The position numbers were made by a program, and so were the translations under genes. DNA of 64,000 nucleotides. Source: Aphidius gifuensis. Its lineage: Eukaryota > Arthropoda > Insecta > Hymenoptera > Braconidae. Under the pieces are notes generated by a model. The model was given only the letters and a program-made list of their open reading frames with translations. It did not search any database and was not told where the DNA came from. Shown here piece after piece: positions 26,139 through 37,444 of this stretch. How positions within the stretch are numbered: the stretch's first letter is position 1; each line of letters starts with the position of its first letter. The stretch lies in assembly GCF_014905175.1 (NCBI RefSeq), contig NC_057788.1, positions 4,340,001 through 4,404,000 of the forward strand, written 5' to 3'.

Positions 26139-27211
26139 ATGCCAAGGATAAAAGCATCACCTAAAAAATGTGTCAAGACATCAAATTCACATCCAGCTGC
26201 AAATAGCTGGGTATTTCTTATGAAAGGTAATAAAAAATAATATTTTTTTTTTTATGTAATAAATTGATGTTAATGTAATTAATTGATTGTTTGTTGTTTT
26301 GTTTTTAAATAGGTGATGGTCTTGATGGAAATGATGGTGGTAAACCTGATGTTGTTAAATTAAAACATCCAGCTAGTGGACAATCAGCAATGTTTGTATT
26401 TAGTACTGGTGATTTGACTGTTCAAGAAGTATTGACATTTGATGAAAATAAACGTTCATGGTTTATTGATGATAATGTTAAATCAGATGGAAAAATGCAT
26501 TTATCAACACCAATTGATCCAATATTTTTGGTTTTACCATATTTAAGAAATTCACAACATGTTATGCCACTTGAACAAGTATTACGTGATGAGGATTATC
26601 CAGAAACAAGTAGACTTGCTAAATGTCAAAATTTAAAATTATCTCTTGTTGCTGATAGAAAAGGTGATGAATCTTATCAAGCATTTAAATATAATGAAGA
26701 AAAAACAATGTGTTGGTTACAAAAAAAAGTTGAAAGAGTTGCTGATATACTACGTCAAAAAGGTATACATGTATCACAAGGTGCTGTAAGTGCAAATTAT
26801 GTTAAAAGCACAAAATATGAACCTGGTACAGATATTGAATATATTAAATATGCTCATGGTATTGTTTCGGAATATTTAACTGATGATTTATCAAAAAAAT
26901 TGGCACAATATTTAAATATTCCTGATGAAGCTGATAAAAAAAGAAAATTAAATACTAATCCAAAAGATGGACCTGAAGAAAAACGTCAAAAAAAAGAACC
27001 AGATGATGAAAATTTATCAAGATCACGTGCACTTGATCTGACTAAACCTGAAAAGGTATTTTATTTTATTTTTCATTATCAATTGTCATTATTATATTTA
27101 TATATTTTATTTCAGCCACAAAAGCCACCAACTCTAACGAAAAAGGAATTAGCTAGACAAAAAGCTGCTGCTGGTTCCAAGAGTATCACCAACTTTTTCA
27201 AAATTAAATGA
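26139..27211 (+). CDS. RNASEH2B: Ribonuclease H2 subunit B
   Basis: This is the accessory subunit of the nuclear RNase H2 trimer, which removes ribonucleotides and RNA/DNA hybrids from the genome. Exons are 26139-26226, 26313-27055 and 27116-27211, giving 308 residues (human 312). The N-terminal triple-barrel part contains VFLMKGDGLDG, VVKLKHPASGQSAMFVF and the typical IDPIFLVLPYL. The helical middle follows (EKTMCWLQKKVERVADILRQ). The C-terminus is basic and ends KSITNFFKIK, the family's PCNA-interacting peptide (hydrophobic-x-x-FF), so recruitment to replication forks is probably conserved. AATAAA follows the stop within about 20 bases. It converges with bystin. Confidence 0.95.
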
Positions 27212-27850
27212 AAAATTAAAAATATTAAAATAAAGACTGTTTAATCTACATGATTTTGTCTTGATTCAAAGAATCTTTCAACACGTTGATATTTAACTTT
27301 CTTAGACTTAATGAAAAAAAAAAAAAAAAAGATTAAATGCAAAGCAAAATTTAAAAAATGGTATTATTCAAAGAACAATCTATGAATTGTTCAATTTTTC
27401 TGCTCAATTGCATATTTATCTGCCTGTAATTTTTTTAATTTGCTATAAAAATTTATTATTTTATATGCTTAATAATAATTTTTGTTTTTTATGTAAATAA
27501 TTGAAATAATTTTATTTATTATTAAGACAAAATAAAAAAAACTAATGTTTACAGTTTTAAGCTAAACTTCAATATGAAAAAGTAAAAAAAAAATAAAAAT
27601 AAAAAAACATTCTTAATATTTAAATTTACTGTTCGATATGCTGCAGATTATATTATTAAATAAATTTGTCCAGTAATGTCAACCATGTACTGATTAATAT
27701 GCCATTGTATTTAATTAAGTACTTCATTGAAAAAAAAATAAAAAAAAAAAACAAAAATATCAATTTAAAAATAAACCAATTAATGTGAAAAATACGTAAT
27801 GTAATTATATTTTGATTAATTATTTATTTATTGAAATTATAATATAAAAG
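27212..27850. other. Convergent 3' spacer RNase H2B / bystin
   Basis: This 639-bp stretch is A/T-rich 3' UTR and spacer with several long A runs. A polyadenylation signal for RNase H2B is near 27227. I see nothing else in it. Confidence 0.6.
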
Positions 27851-29316
27851 TTATTCAGTATTCATGGAATCCATAAACTCATTATCACGACATTTAGCAT
27901 TTTGTAATTCTCGTCTAATGTCTGGTGTTATTGTTGGATGAGCTTGTCTCTTTAATAATTCAAGAAGAGCCTCTTTTTGTTCTGTACTAATATCAGATTT
28001 GTATCTTTGAACAAATGTCAAAAATGCCTGATGCCACAGAACAGGTAATATTCTTGTTTCTCTTTCAAATTGTAAGAAATGATGAACAACACCATCAACA
28101 GCACGATATGGTAATGCATATTTTTTATCAATAAATATTCTTAAAAATATACTATTTGCACCACCATATGGCATTTCAGCAATTTTTAACATTGCTGCTG
28201 ATGAATGTAACATTGGAATTGAATTTTTAGCAACAACTGAACCAATTATAACAGCTTCTCGTAATGTACAATTACCAGATTCAAGTAAAGGTAATAATAT
28301 ACCTTTCATAAATGCAGCTGGTTTAAATAGTGATTTTTTAAGTGCTTGATAAAGATGAAAATTTAATCTTTTATATTCATCAAGATCATCACGAATACGA
28401 GGAAGAAGAACAAGATTATAAAATCTTTGAGCCATTTTTTCTTTTAAATTTGAAGCAAATATTCTTGTTGCTTGATACATTGCTGCTGCTGACCATTTTT
28501 CTGGCTGTGTTAAATATAATATTTGTTCCCAATTTCTTAAATTTGGAATTAGTTTAAATGCCTTGGGTAACTTTCCACTTCTGTATTTTGTTAATACTTC
28601 ACCAACACCCTCGTACATTGCTTGAACACGAGGATCAAGATCAACAATATTCATATCACCTGCTTCAGATTGTTGTGTTACAATGTCAGTTGCTTTTTCT
28701 GATATTTTATTATTGATTGCTTCTTTTTTATCAATTGCATTTTTTATCATATCACCAAGGGATAATGTTACTTTTGTCACTGATGGTTTAAACATTTCTA
28801 GGGCTCTTTCTTCTTCTGGATCCAATTCAATTTGTTCACAATATTTGTGATCATTTGCATCTGGCATATTATTATCATCATCATCATCATAATTATCATT
28901 ATCTTCATCATCACTCATTGTTGAATTATCAAGTTTTGTTGTTACAGTTTTTTTTATTGCTCCTTTCGATACATTTTTTCCTACTTGTTCTTCTTCTTCA
29001 TCTTTCTCTAACTCTTGTTTTTGCTTGCGAGCTTGAGACAATATTTTTAGTGACAAGTCTGCATCAATATACTAAAACGAAATATATAAGATTAAAATAT
29101 CATCATTATTTAATTTAATTAATAAATATTATTAAAGTATAATAATAAATAAATAAATATAAAATGTTTGTTTCTAACCTCATCATCATCGTCCATGCGT
29201 ACTTTTGTTTTTTGACGATTTTTATATTTTGCTGTTGAACCATCTTCAATTTGATCGGCTAAAGCAATCTTGGTCATACCACTTTTAGAAACTTTAATTT
29301 TTTTAGCTTTACCCAT
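27851..29316 (-). CDS. bys: Bystin (40S ribosome biogenesis factor)
   Basis: Bystin (yeast Enp1) is needed for 18S rRNA maturation and export of pre-40S particles. Two exons, 29316-29179 and 29071-27851, give 452 residues (human 437). Exon 1 encodes the basic start MGKAKKIKVSKSG and RQKTKVRMDDDDE. Exon 2 begins YIDADLSLKIL, has an acidic and coiled stretch, and then the conserved bystin domain: YRSGKLPKAFKLIPNL, WEQILYLTQPEKWSAAAMYQ, TRIFASNLKEKMAQRFYNL, VLLPRIRDDLDEYKRLNFHL, AVIIGSVVAKNSIPMLHSSA, FLRIFIDKKYALPYRAVDGV. Divergent from Rab9 with a 661-bp gap. Confidence 0.97.
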
Positions 29317-29977
29317 TGTTTTATTTTCACTTTATTTATTTATTTATTAAATAATATTGCTCTCTATATTTTTTCAATGCACTGCCATGCAAACATGAAA
29401 CACGTTTTAAGGTTCAACTTTAAGCCAGCAGTTTCATGAAATTAATGACAATGTCGCGTACCATGTAAACCCACCTTAAAAAAAAAAAACTACATATATT
29501 TTGATTGTTATTTCTTTGTTGCTTTGTTGTGCTTTGTTGAAAAAAAAAAAATCTGTCTTGGAGGAAAACAAACAAATTTTATTGTGTAAAATAAAAACCA
29601 TATGAGTTGATTAATAGTAATAAATAAATCAACTAGAGGAAAAATTTAATTATCAAATGGGCGTTTCTTTTTTTATCATCATTTATCATTAAAAATATTA
29701 TTTTTGTTATGACAGTTGTCAGCTGATTTGCATTATTTACATATGTCAAAAAAATAATAATGAAAATTTGTGTAAATTAAAAATAACAAGTTAAGTTAAT
29801 TATTTAATTTTTACAGATTGTTTAATTATGATTGTTTTTGTTACACATGACATTGGATTTAATATATTATTATCATTAATTTATTTTCAACAAAGCTGAC
29901 ATAAATTAAACAAAGAGTTACTTAATAAATAATTAAATAAATTGCATATTTAGATGAAGTAATTTATAAATAATAAA
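29317..29977. promoter_or_regulatory. Divergent promoter bystin / Rab9
   Basis: This 661-bp gap lies between divergent starts. The least AT-rich part is 29380-29470, near the bystin start (ATGTCGCGTACC). No recognised motif can be asserted. Confidence 0.4.
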
Positions 29978-30862
29978 ATGTCAGTTAATAATAAAAACAC
30001 AATAGCTGGAAGATCATCTTCATCATCATCTAATGGTGTTGGTAGTGGAACAACACTAAATCGTAATACTCAACGATCATCAGTGTTAAAAATAGTATTA
30101 AAAGTTGTAATTCTTGGAAATGGAAATGTTGGAAAATCATGTCTAATGAATAGATTTGTATCAAATCATTTTGATGAACAAAGTTTTCATACAATTGGTG
30201 TTGAATTTTTAAATAAAGACATTGAAATTAATGGTCAAATTTATCAACTACAAATTTGGGATACAGCTGGTATGTTTTATAAATTATTTAAATTATTTTT
30301 TGGATAATTGAAATATGATTATTTTAACTTAGGTCAAGAACGTTTTAAATCATTGAGAACACCTTTTTATCGTGGTTCTGATATTTGTCTATTGACATAT
30401 GCTGTTAATGATAAAACTAGTTTCAACAATCTTGCATTGTGGAAATCGGAATTTCTTTATTATGCTGATGTACATGATGGATCAATATTTCCTTTTATTA
30501 TTATTGGAAATAAGGTATTATGTTTTTATTTTTTATTGAGTTGTCATGATTGTTTGGTGAGAAAAAACAATAATGAATAATAAAATAATAATTGTTAGGT
30601 TGATGTACCAGAATTGGAGAAACAAATATCAACAGAGGAAGCTCTTGCTTGGTGTGCTAAAAATGGTAATCCACCACTAGTTGAAACATCAGCTAAAAAT
30701 GCAACAAATGTTGAAGCAGCATTTTGTCAAGCTGTTGAAACTTGGGCTAGACTTGATGCTAAAATGGATCGTCCAATTGTTGAAGATATAGTCAATCTTT
30801 CAAAACAACAAACAATTCATCGTACCACTTGTTGTATGCCAACAAATTCTTCTGATAATTAA
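29978..30862 (+). CDS. Rab9: Rab9 small GTPase (late endosome to TGN)
   Basis: Exons 29978-30269, 30333-30514 and 30599-30862 give 245 residues. A Ser/Asn-rich extension of about 36 residues precedes the G domain. G motifs: GNGNVGKS (P-loop), FHTIGVEFLNKD (switch I, the Rab9 signature), WDTAGQERFKSLRTPFYRGSD (switch II, interrupted by an intron after WDTA), GNKVD and ETSAKN. The 3' part aligns with Rab9 tails (VNLSKQQTIHRTTCC against VNLHRK...SSSCC). After the expected terminal CC, however, the frame continues MPTNSSDN before the stop. Geranylgeranylation normally needs the cysteines at or within a few residues of the end, so this is odd (see findings). Confidence 0.93.
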
Positions 30863-32797
30863 ATTTTTCTTTTATTTTTTTTAAAACCATTATTATTTTA
30901 CTGCAAGTGATACAAACATTAACATATTTCATGTAAAATTATTATATTTTCTATCTAGATAAATACAAAATATAATTTACAATTAGAAAAAAAATATATT
31001 TAATGTAGCTGGGTGATTTGTAATGGACAATCTTGATCGTTAAAAATTATCAAAGTATTTAAAAAGTCTTTATGTGATGAGTAAGACCAAAGTGTGAAAA
31101 ATTATAATTAATTTCATTAACAAGCCAAGTGATCCATATGTATGAGGCAATTAAACAAATCATTTTATTTTCTTTTTCAATCAACCATTTGGTTTAATTA
31201 ATATAAATATATTTTTTATTTGTTTGTGTTAATGTGGCACACACATGGACATTAAGAGAATTAATAATAGAATCAAGTTGTTGACTTGATATTACGTTAA
31301 TAATAATAGTAATAATAGTACAATTATTTAATTAGATAATTTAAAAACAATAATATTTTTAAATTAATGCACAGCTTGTAAAAAATTGTTTAAAATTTAA
31401 AAAATTATAGAAACGAAATTGTATTATATCATAAAATCAATTGCAATGTGCCACATATGTTAAAAGCAATACTAACTAATCTAGAACTAGTTAGATTTAT
31501 TTAAATAGATAGAAAAATACAACGCATCGAGATTTATTTATCTATTAGATATGTTGTCTTCTTGATAAAATGATAATAATAATAGTAAGGTATTAATTTA
31601 TGAACGTTAAAATGCTCAAAGTATAAAAATAAAAATAAAATTGTGTTGATTAGATTGAATGTCTACTTGATGATGATTTTTATTATAGTTATAAGTATAC
31701 TTATCTAAATTGCTTGTTATTGTCAATGTCAACGTGTTGATTGGGTGATAGGTTGATAGCTATTTTTCATTTTCCTTATTAGATGAAAAATGATATGAAA
31801 AATTATGATTAGTTAAATAAAAAATATCCAGCGAGTCATCGTAATCGTCATGACTAATCACGCGTTTTTCTATTTGAAATAATAACCAATTTAAAGAATA
31901 ACGCGCAATATTATTTGTCAAATCTTTTCCTGTTTTTATAGTTGATGTAAATTTATTAAAATTATTATGTGGATGGAAATAATAATGAGAAAATAGATAA
32001 ATGATATTTTGGATATTTTTTTTTTATTATCAATAAGTAATTTTATTGTCAAATTCTGGATATTTATAATGATTTGTTTTGTTAGTTTAATGATAATGAT
32101 AAATTATTAGCATTATAATCTATAAAATTGTCTACTTATCTACAAATATTATTTGTTTTTTTATCAATTTATTTTAAATATTTAAAAAATCCATGTATAT
32201 TCACAAAATTAGTTGTACAAATACCTAAAATATAGTATTTTTCTTTTAAGTTGCATTTTAACATTATTTACAATTTTTTTTTTTTTACTTTAAAAATCAA
32301 TTATTATAAGTTTAGTAATTTTGTAAGATTCAGATCCTCGCATTTAATATATTAAATATCGCACTGGCAAAAAAAATATTTCATGTCACATTGTTTTAAA
32401 AATACTGGAGGTAAAATTTTAAACAGGTTCATTTTGTTTTTATTTTTTTTCAAATAAATAACTTGTTGTTATTATTAAAAAAATATATTTTTTAGTGCGT
32501 TAGCAACTGAGGCACCATTATGTGAACAACATAGTTTTCTTTAGTTAATAATAACAAAGCATCATCATCATCATTATTATTACTATTATATTTGAATTAA
32601 AATTTACCAATTGATCAACTTATCAACAGCTTACGGTAGATTTTTGTTTTTTGTCTAAACCAGCCAGAACAAATAGTAACAGTAATAATAATAATAAAAA
32701 TTAAACTTTAAAATAATATATTTACGTATTATTGATTATCATCAACCAATTTTTCAGCACAAGTACAATTAAATGATGATGATGATAATGGTGATGC
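30863..32797. other. Convergent spacer Rab9 / Ctr1A
   Basis: This is 1.9 kb of AT-rich DNA with 3' UTRs at each side. It carries scattered AATAAA signals and microsatellite-like ATT runs (about 32560-32600, 32680-32700). No further gene is visible on either strand. Confidence 0.55.
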
Positions 32798-34049
32798 TCA
32801 GTGACAGTGTTCAGTAACATCAACAATAACTGATTTTTTCCAGCCAAATAAAAAGTAACCAATTGCACCACCAAGAACAACAGCTAAACCAAGCCAATAA
32901 TTGAATGTCATAAAGATGAGCATGAGAAAGTACGAAAGGACAATTTGTATTATATGGAGAAGAGTCTGGAAGGTGTGCATCCAAGACAGCATCGTTGGTC
33001 TAAACAGAATTGAAGAAAAACAAAATTAATTAAATTGATAAACAAAAAAATTTAAGATGATTTTTTTGACAATAATAAAAATGATTAAAAAGTAACACAG
33101 AGAGAAACAAGTAGCAACAGTTAGATGGTAGTTATGCTCTATTGAAACATGCTCTAAAAAGGTAACAGTGCAATGAAGAAAAAAAAAAAAAAATATAAAT
33201 AAAAAGTTCCCACACATTCCCAGAGCAATTTGTTTAACCATTTTACTCACGGTTGTTTATGGATAACTTCCCCGACCATTCTAAAATATTAAATTTAAAT
33301 ATTTAAATTTTTTAACTTTAATAATATACCCTTTTATTTATAATCATTTAATATATTTAAAAAAAATTGATCTATAAGTAAAATTATATACTCACTGTAC
33401 AACACGATTATCTTCAGCAACAACATTTTTTTGACGTGGCATTGATACACTTCTGTATTGAAGTGAATTATATGTTTTCCAAAATAAATATTCTCGATAA
33501 TATTTAAGACCCTCATACAATGCAGCCATAATCATTATGCCAATCATTGATCCAATAAGACCACTGACTGTTGATATTTTCCAACAATCAAATAATATTG
33601 TCTCAGTAAAACCTCCATGAAAAGACATCTAAAAAAAGTACCAAGTAACTCTTAATTACATAGAGAAAAGGTGATATAATTTCAATAATAATTATATCAT
33701 TAAATAATTTAAAATAATTATTTAGAAATTTAATTAGTTGATTATGTGATTTATTATTTTTATTATTTAATAAACTAACCGACATTCCATGCATACCACC
33801 ACCATGCATACTACCACCATGGCTACCATGGCTAGAGGCAGCAGCATGAACAGTATGATTCATCACCATGTTCATTGCTGATGATACCATTGTTGTTGTA
33901 TCCATACTGGAACCATGATCATGAGCACTGTGATCATGAGCACTGTGATCATGATGTCCACTATGATCATGGCTCATTCCATCAGATTCATTCATATTCA
34001 TATTGTGCATGTTGTGCATGTCGTGCATATCATGGTGACTATGATCCAT
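32798..34049 (-). CDS. Ctr1A: High-affinity copper transporter
   Basis: This plasma-membrane trimeric copper importer has exons 34049-33780, 33628-33396, 33280-33251 (30 nt) and 32999-32798, giving 244 residues. The N-terminus is His/Met-rich (MDHSHHDMHDMHNMHNMNMN, repeated DHSAHDH, and GGSMHGGGMHGMS) and binds extracellular copper. TM1 is in exon 2 (STVSGLIGSMIGIMIMAALY). TM2 and TM3 are in the last exon: the essential MxxxM is in SYFLMLIFMTFN, and GGAIGYFLFGW carries the GxxxG packing motif. The C-terminus is EHCH, the intracellular HCH copper site. The 30-nt exon encodes QMVGEVIHKQ. The first coding exon begins exactly at its ATG after an AG acceptor, so a 5' UTR exon must lie upstream (probably near 36.4 kb). 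Confidence 0.95.
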
Positions 34050-36885
34050 CTGCAAAATTCATATTTATAACAATTATTTATTGTAACGTATTTTTATTTA
34101 GCTTTGTAAAATTTATTATTTTGTTTTTTTTTCTCTTTCTTTTATTCAACAGGCTGCCGGACACACGTGAAAGTTTGTCCCTGACTTGACAACACCAATA
34201 CATTTAAGTTAAGATAGTAGTTGTAAAAAAATAACTTGCTTTAACTTGCTTAATTAGATCCCGTGACTATGATATTATAATAATAATCAGGCAACAAATA
34301 TTACGTTTTATTTTTTTGTATTCTCGTGTGTTGTTTTCGTTCAAGCAAAAAAATAAAAAAAAAAAATTCAACTGACGAGTAGAGAGATTGAAGATAATTT
34401 AAGAAGAAAAAAAATTTAGAAAGGTTCCCTGTTATATGCACAGTTCAATCAATTAAACTATATTGACTATGAAAAAATATTTTTTGTAATTGTATTACAA
34501 GTCATGCTGTTTAAAACAAGTTTACAAGTTGACCAACATTTTTTATCTTATTTTTTAAATCGAAATTGTAAATGATTTATATTATTATTTAAACTTGATA
34601 AATCACAAATAAAAAGTATGTAATAAAAGACAATAATAGATAATCGATTATAAATTATTGATAACAATAACTTTAAGAAAAGATTAAAATTTTATTTATA
34701 AATATTATTATATTTATTTCCAAGAAATAAATAATGCTTTGTTTTTTTTTTTTAATTGAAAGTGTATATTCACAGTGGTGAAAGTGATGCACGTTTTATA
34801 TTATTAAAATATACATACACATTTAAGAAAAATAAAAAAAGTAAAAGTAATAATAATAAATGAAATCTAAGAATATTTTATGTATAAATATTGTTTGAAA
34901 TAAAAGTTTACAAAAGACAAGATAATGCTTTATCAGCAAATTCAAAAGGATATTGTGGCAATTAAAAACCAACGTATTTTAACGAGTCAACATTATATTT
35001 AAAAATAAAATTGAAATATATATTTTTTTTATTTTTTATAAATTATTATGTTAAATGAAATTAATAATTATGATAAGGATATAATATTATTATATAAGGA
35101 AATTGGAATTACCAACACCGTCAACTCATTGGTGGTGGTGACCTCGAAAAAGGAGCAGCATTACATTGGAATTTATTTATTATCATTTAAAATGAAATTC
35201 TTGGAATAATTTCATCTACAATAAGAAGGAAAAATAAAAAATAAATATCTTATGAATTTTCTAACTTATGACCCACTAATAAATAATACAATATACTATA
35301 TTTATATATATTTATTTTTAGTTAAATGATGAGCCAATCAAGGAGTTTGTTTTTTTATTTTCTACCTCATTATTTAGACATCATTTATATCAATTTAGTA
35401 CGACCAGAACAACCCAAAGAGTCATTGAGATAATTGAAAAAAAATTATTAAAAAAATTGTATTGCAAATTAAATATTTAATGAAAAAAAAAATGATAGTA
35501 AATCAGTTAAGTTCAAGGATTAAATAAATCTTGAGCAATTCAATGACTGTGATCAAGTAAAAAGTCAAATATACAATTTTCTTAATAATATATAAAAAAT
35601 AATTTCAAAGAGTTTTATAAAATTGGGAGAAAAAAATTAAAAAAAAAACTAGTTGATCTTATCAATGTTGACATCAATGTAAATATTTATTCTTTATTTT
35701 ATCAACAAATAAGCACCGAAAAAATAGATTAAGGCTATTTACTCAAACTCTGCTTTTACAAAAAAATTTTTTTTTTTTTTTTTTATTAATTATTGTATAT
35801 ATTTTTTAGATGATGAATTTTATATTTGACATAAATTTATGTCAAATTGAATATCAGATAATAATCATGTTAAAATAAAACCAGCTGTTTTGTAAAAAAA
35901 TAAATTAAAAATAAATATGTTTTTTAAATAAATAAATAAATAAAAAAATTAAAGCTAATTGCAGAATTATTTGTAATTTTATTAGGGTGTATTTAATATA
36001 GTTTTTATGAAAAACAAATCAACAAATTGTATAACCATAAAGTCACTCTAAAATTACTCCAAAAATTGTGTAAATAGCTTTATGCAAAATAAAAATATAT
36101 GTCAAAAAATAAAAATATGACAATAAGACAAAAAAAATATTAATTTAGCTCTGTATATTTATTTTAAAAATAATAATAATAATAATAATATAATTAATGA
36201 TTACCTTTAATGTTATTTACAATTAGTCAATCAACGATTAGTATTTTATTCAAATGATGACACACTAAACAATTATTGCGTAAATATTATTCAAAATTGT
36301 TTGAATAATAATAAACTTATAAAATTATCAACAAGTTCAAGTTTAGATATAAATAAACAATATTTATGAAATTACTGTTAACGTTAACGAACAGCGGTAG
36401 TGAACTACGACTAGTGACTGTACAACACTGAGCAGTGAGCACAAGTCAATTTAACTGAATTTAACTTTCTACGTACAAAATCTATCAACCACTATCATCA
36501 AACTCGTACTCGTTGCAAATATGTACAAAAAAAATATAAAAAATAATACATTTCGTCACGTAATAAAGGACACACCTACATCATAAAAGAGACACACACA
36601 ACTTAATGATAAATGGCGATTTGATGGCGCCACTTATCGAGTCATCGAGAGTTGAATTTGTTATTATCGACAGTCGATAAAATTACCAACATAAGATGTC
36701 ACTTTTGAATTTAAATTTTGGTGCGCACATGAATCGACGCCATGTTTGTTTTTCTTGTCATCAACACACACACACGACTAATGACAGCACACAGTTGTTA
36801 TTGTCATAAATAAATAACATTAGTTGCAATAGTTTGTGATAATTGTGATTATAATTAATATATTTAAATTAAATTAATAAAAGTC
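34050..36885. promoter_or_regulatory. Ctr1A leader intron and divergent promoter with APC15
   Basis: The right end, 36360-36800, is less AT-rich and probably holds both start sites. It includes GTTAACGTTAACGAACAGCG at 36378, CACTGAGCAGTGAGC near 36427, a GATGGCGCC element at 36621-36634 and a perfect TTATCGAC-A-GTCGATAA palindrome at 36664-36680. The rest (34100-36350) is AT-rich and probably intron for Ctr1A. No other gene is visible. Confidence 0.5.
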
Positions 36886-37444
36886 ATGTCATTTCTACCA
36901 CTGTGGCCAAGTTTACAGCCAAGATCAACAGATCCATTATGGTTTAATGCAGACAAGCCTTGTGATGATGAAGATGTTGTTGACAAATTAGAGTCATCAC
37001 ATCAAGCATGGGTAAGTTATTTCAATATATCTTTATATTTTAATATAAATAAATAATAGTCACCTATAATAAATAATAATAATTGTAGAAAGATCGTACT
37101 CGAGCAGCTGGTTGTGATCAAATTCCAATTGGTAAATCAGCAAGTGATGTAAGTCGATTAAATTATTTAATATAATATTTATTTTGATGATAATATTTGT
37201 ATAATAAAATAAATAGTTTCGTGGATCTGAAGAAGAAGAGGAGGAAGAAGAGGAAGAAGAAGAAGGTGAAGGTGAAGATGAAGAAGAATCTGACACACAT
37301 GAAGAAGAGGAAGAAGAGTTTGATGAAATCGACATGGAAGTAAGTTATTCACATCCACAACAACGTACAAGTCCAACTGACAATACTACCACTGATCCAG
37401 TGTCCATACGTATGGTCAGTTCTCGTTATTCAGCAGCCCCTTAA
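36886..37444 (+). CDS. APC15: Anaphase-promoting complex subunit 15
   Basis: This small APC/C subunit promotes MCC turnover and Cdc20 ubiquitination in the spindle checkpoint. Exons 36886-37011, 37089-37148 and 37217-37444 give 137 residues (human 121). The N-terminal family signature is clear: LWPSLQPRSTDPLWFNADKP, then SSHQAW and QIPIGKSASD (human LFPSL.PR.TETLWFN.D.P, HQAW, PIGKPAS). A long acidic tract follows (about 63-98, mostly Glu), as in the family, ending EEFDEIDME. The Ser/Thr-rich tail (VSIRMVSSRYSAAP) is lineage-specific in my reading. Exon 2 is only 60 nt. Confidence 0.9.

Noticed and set aside
33875..34189. Plus-strand His/Cys-rich ORF opposite Ctr1A
   Set aside because: It is the complement of the His/Met-rich copper-binding repeats of Ctr1A; the composition is a by-product.
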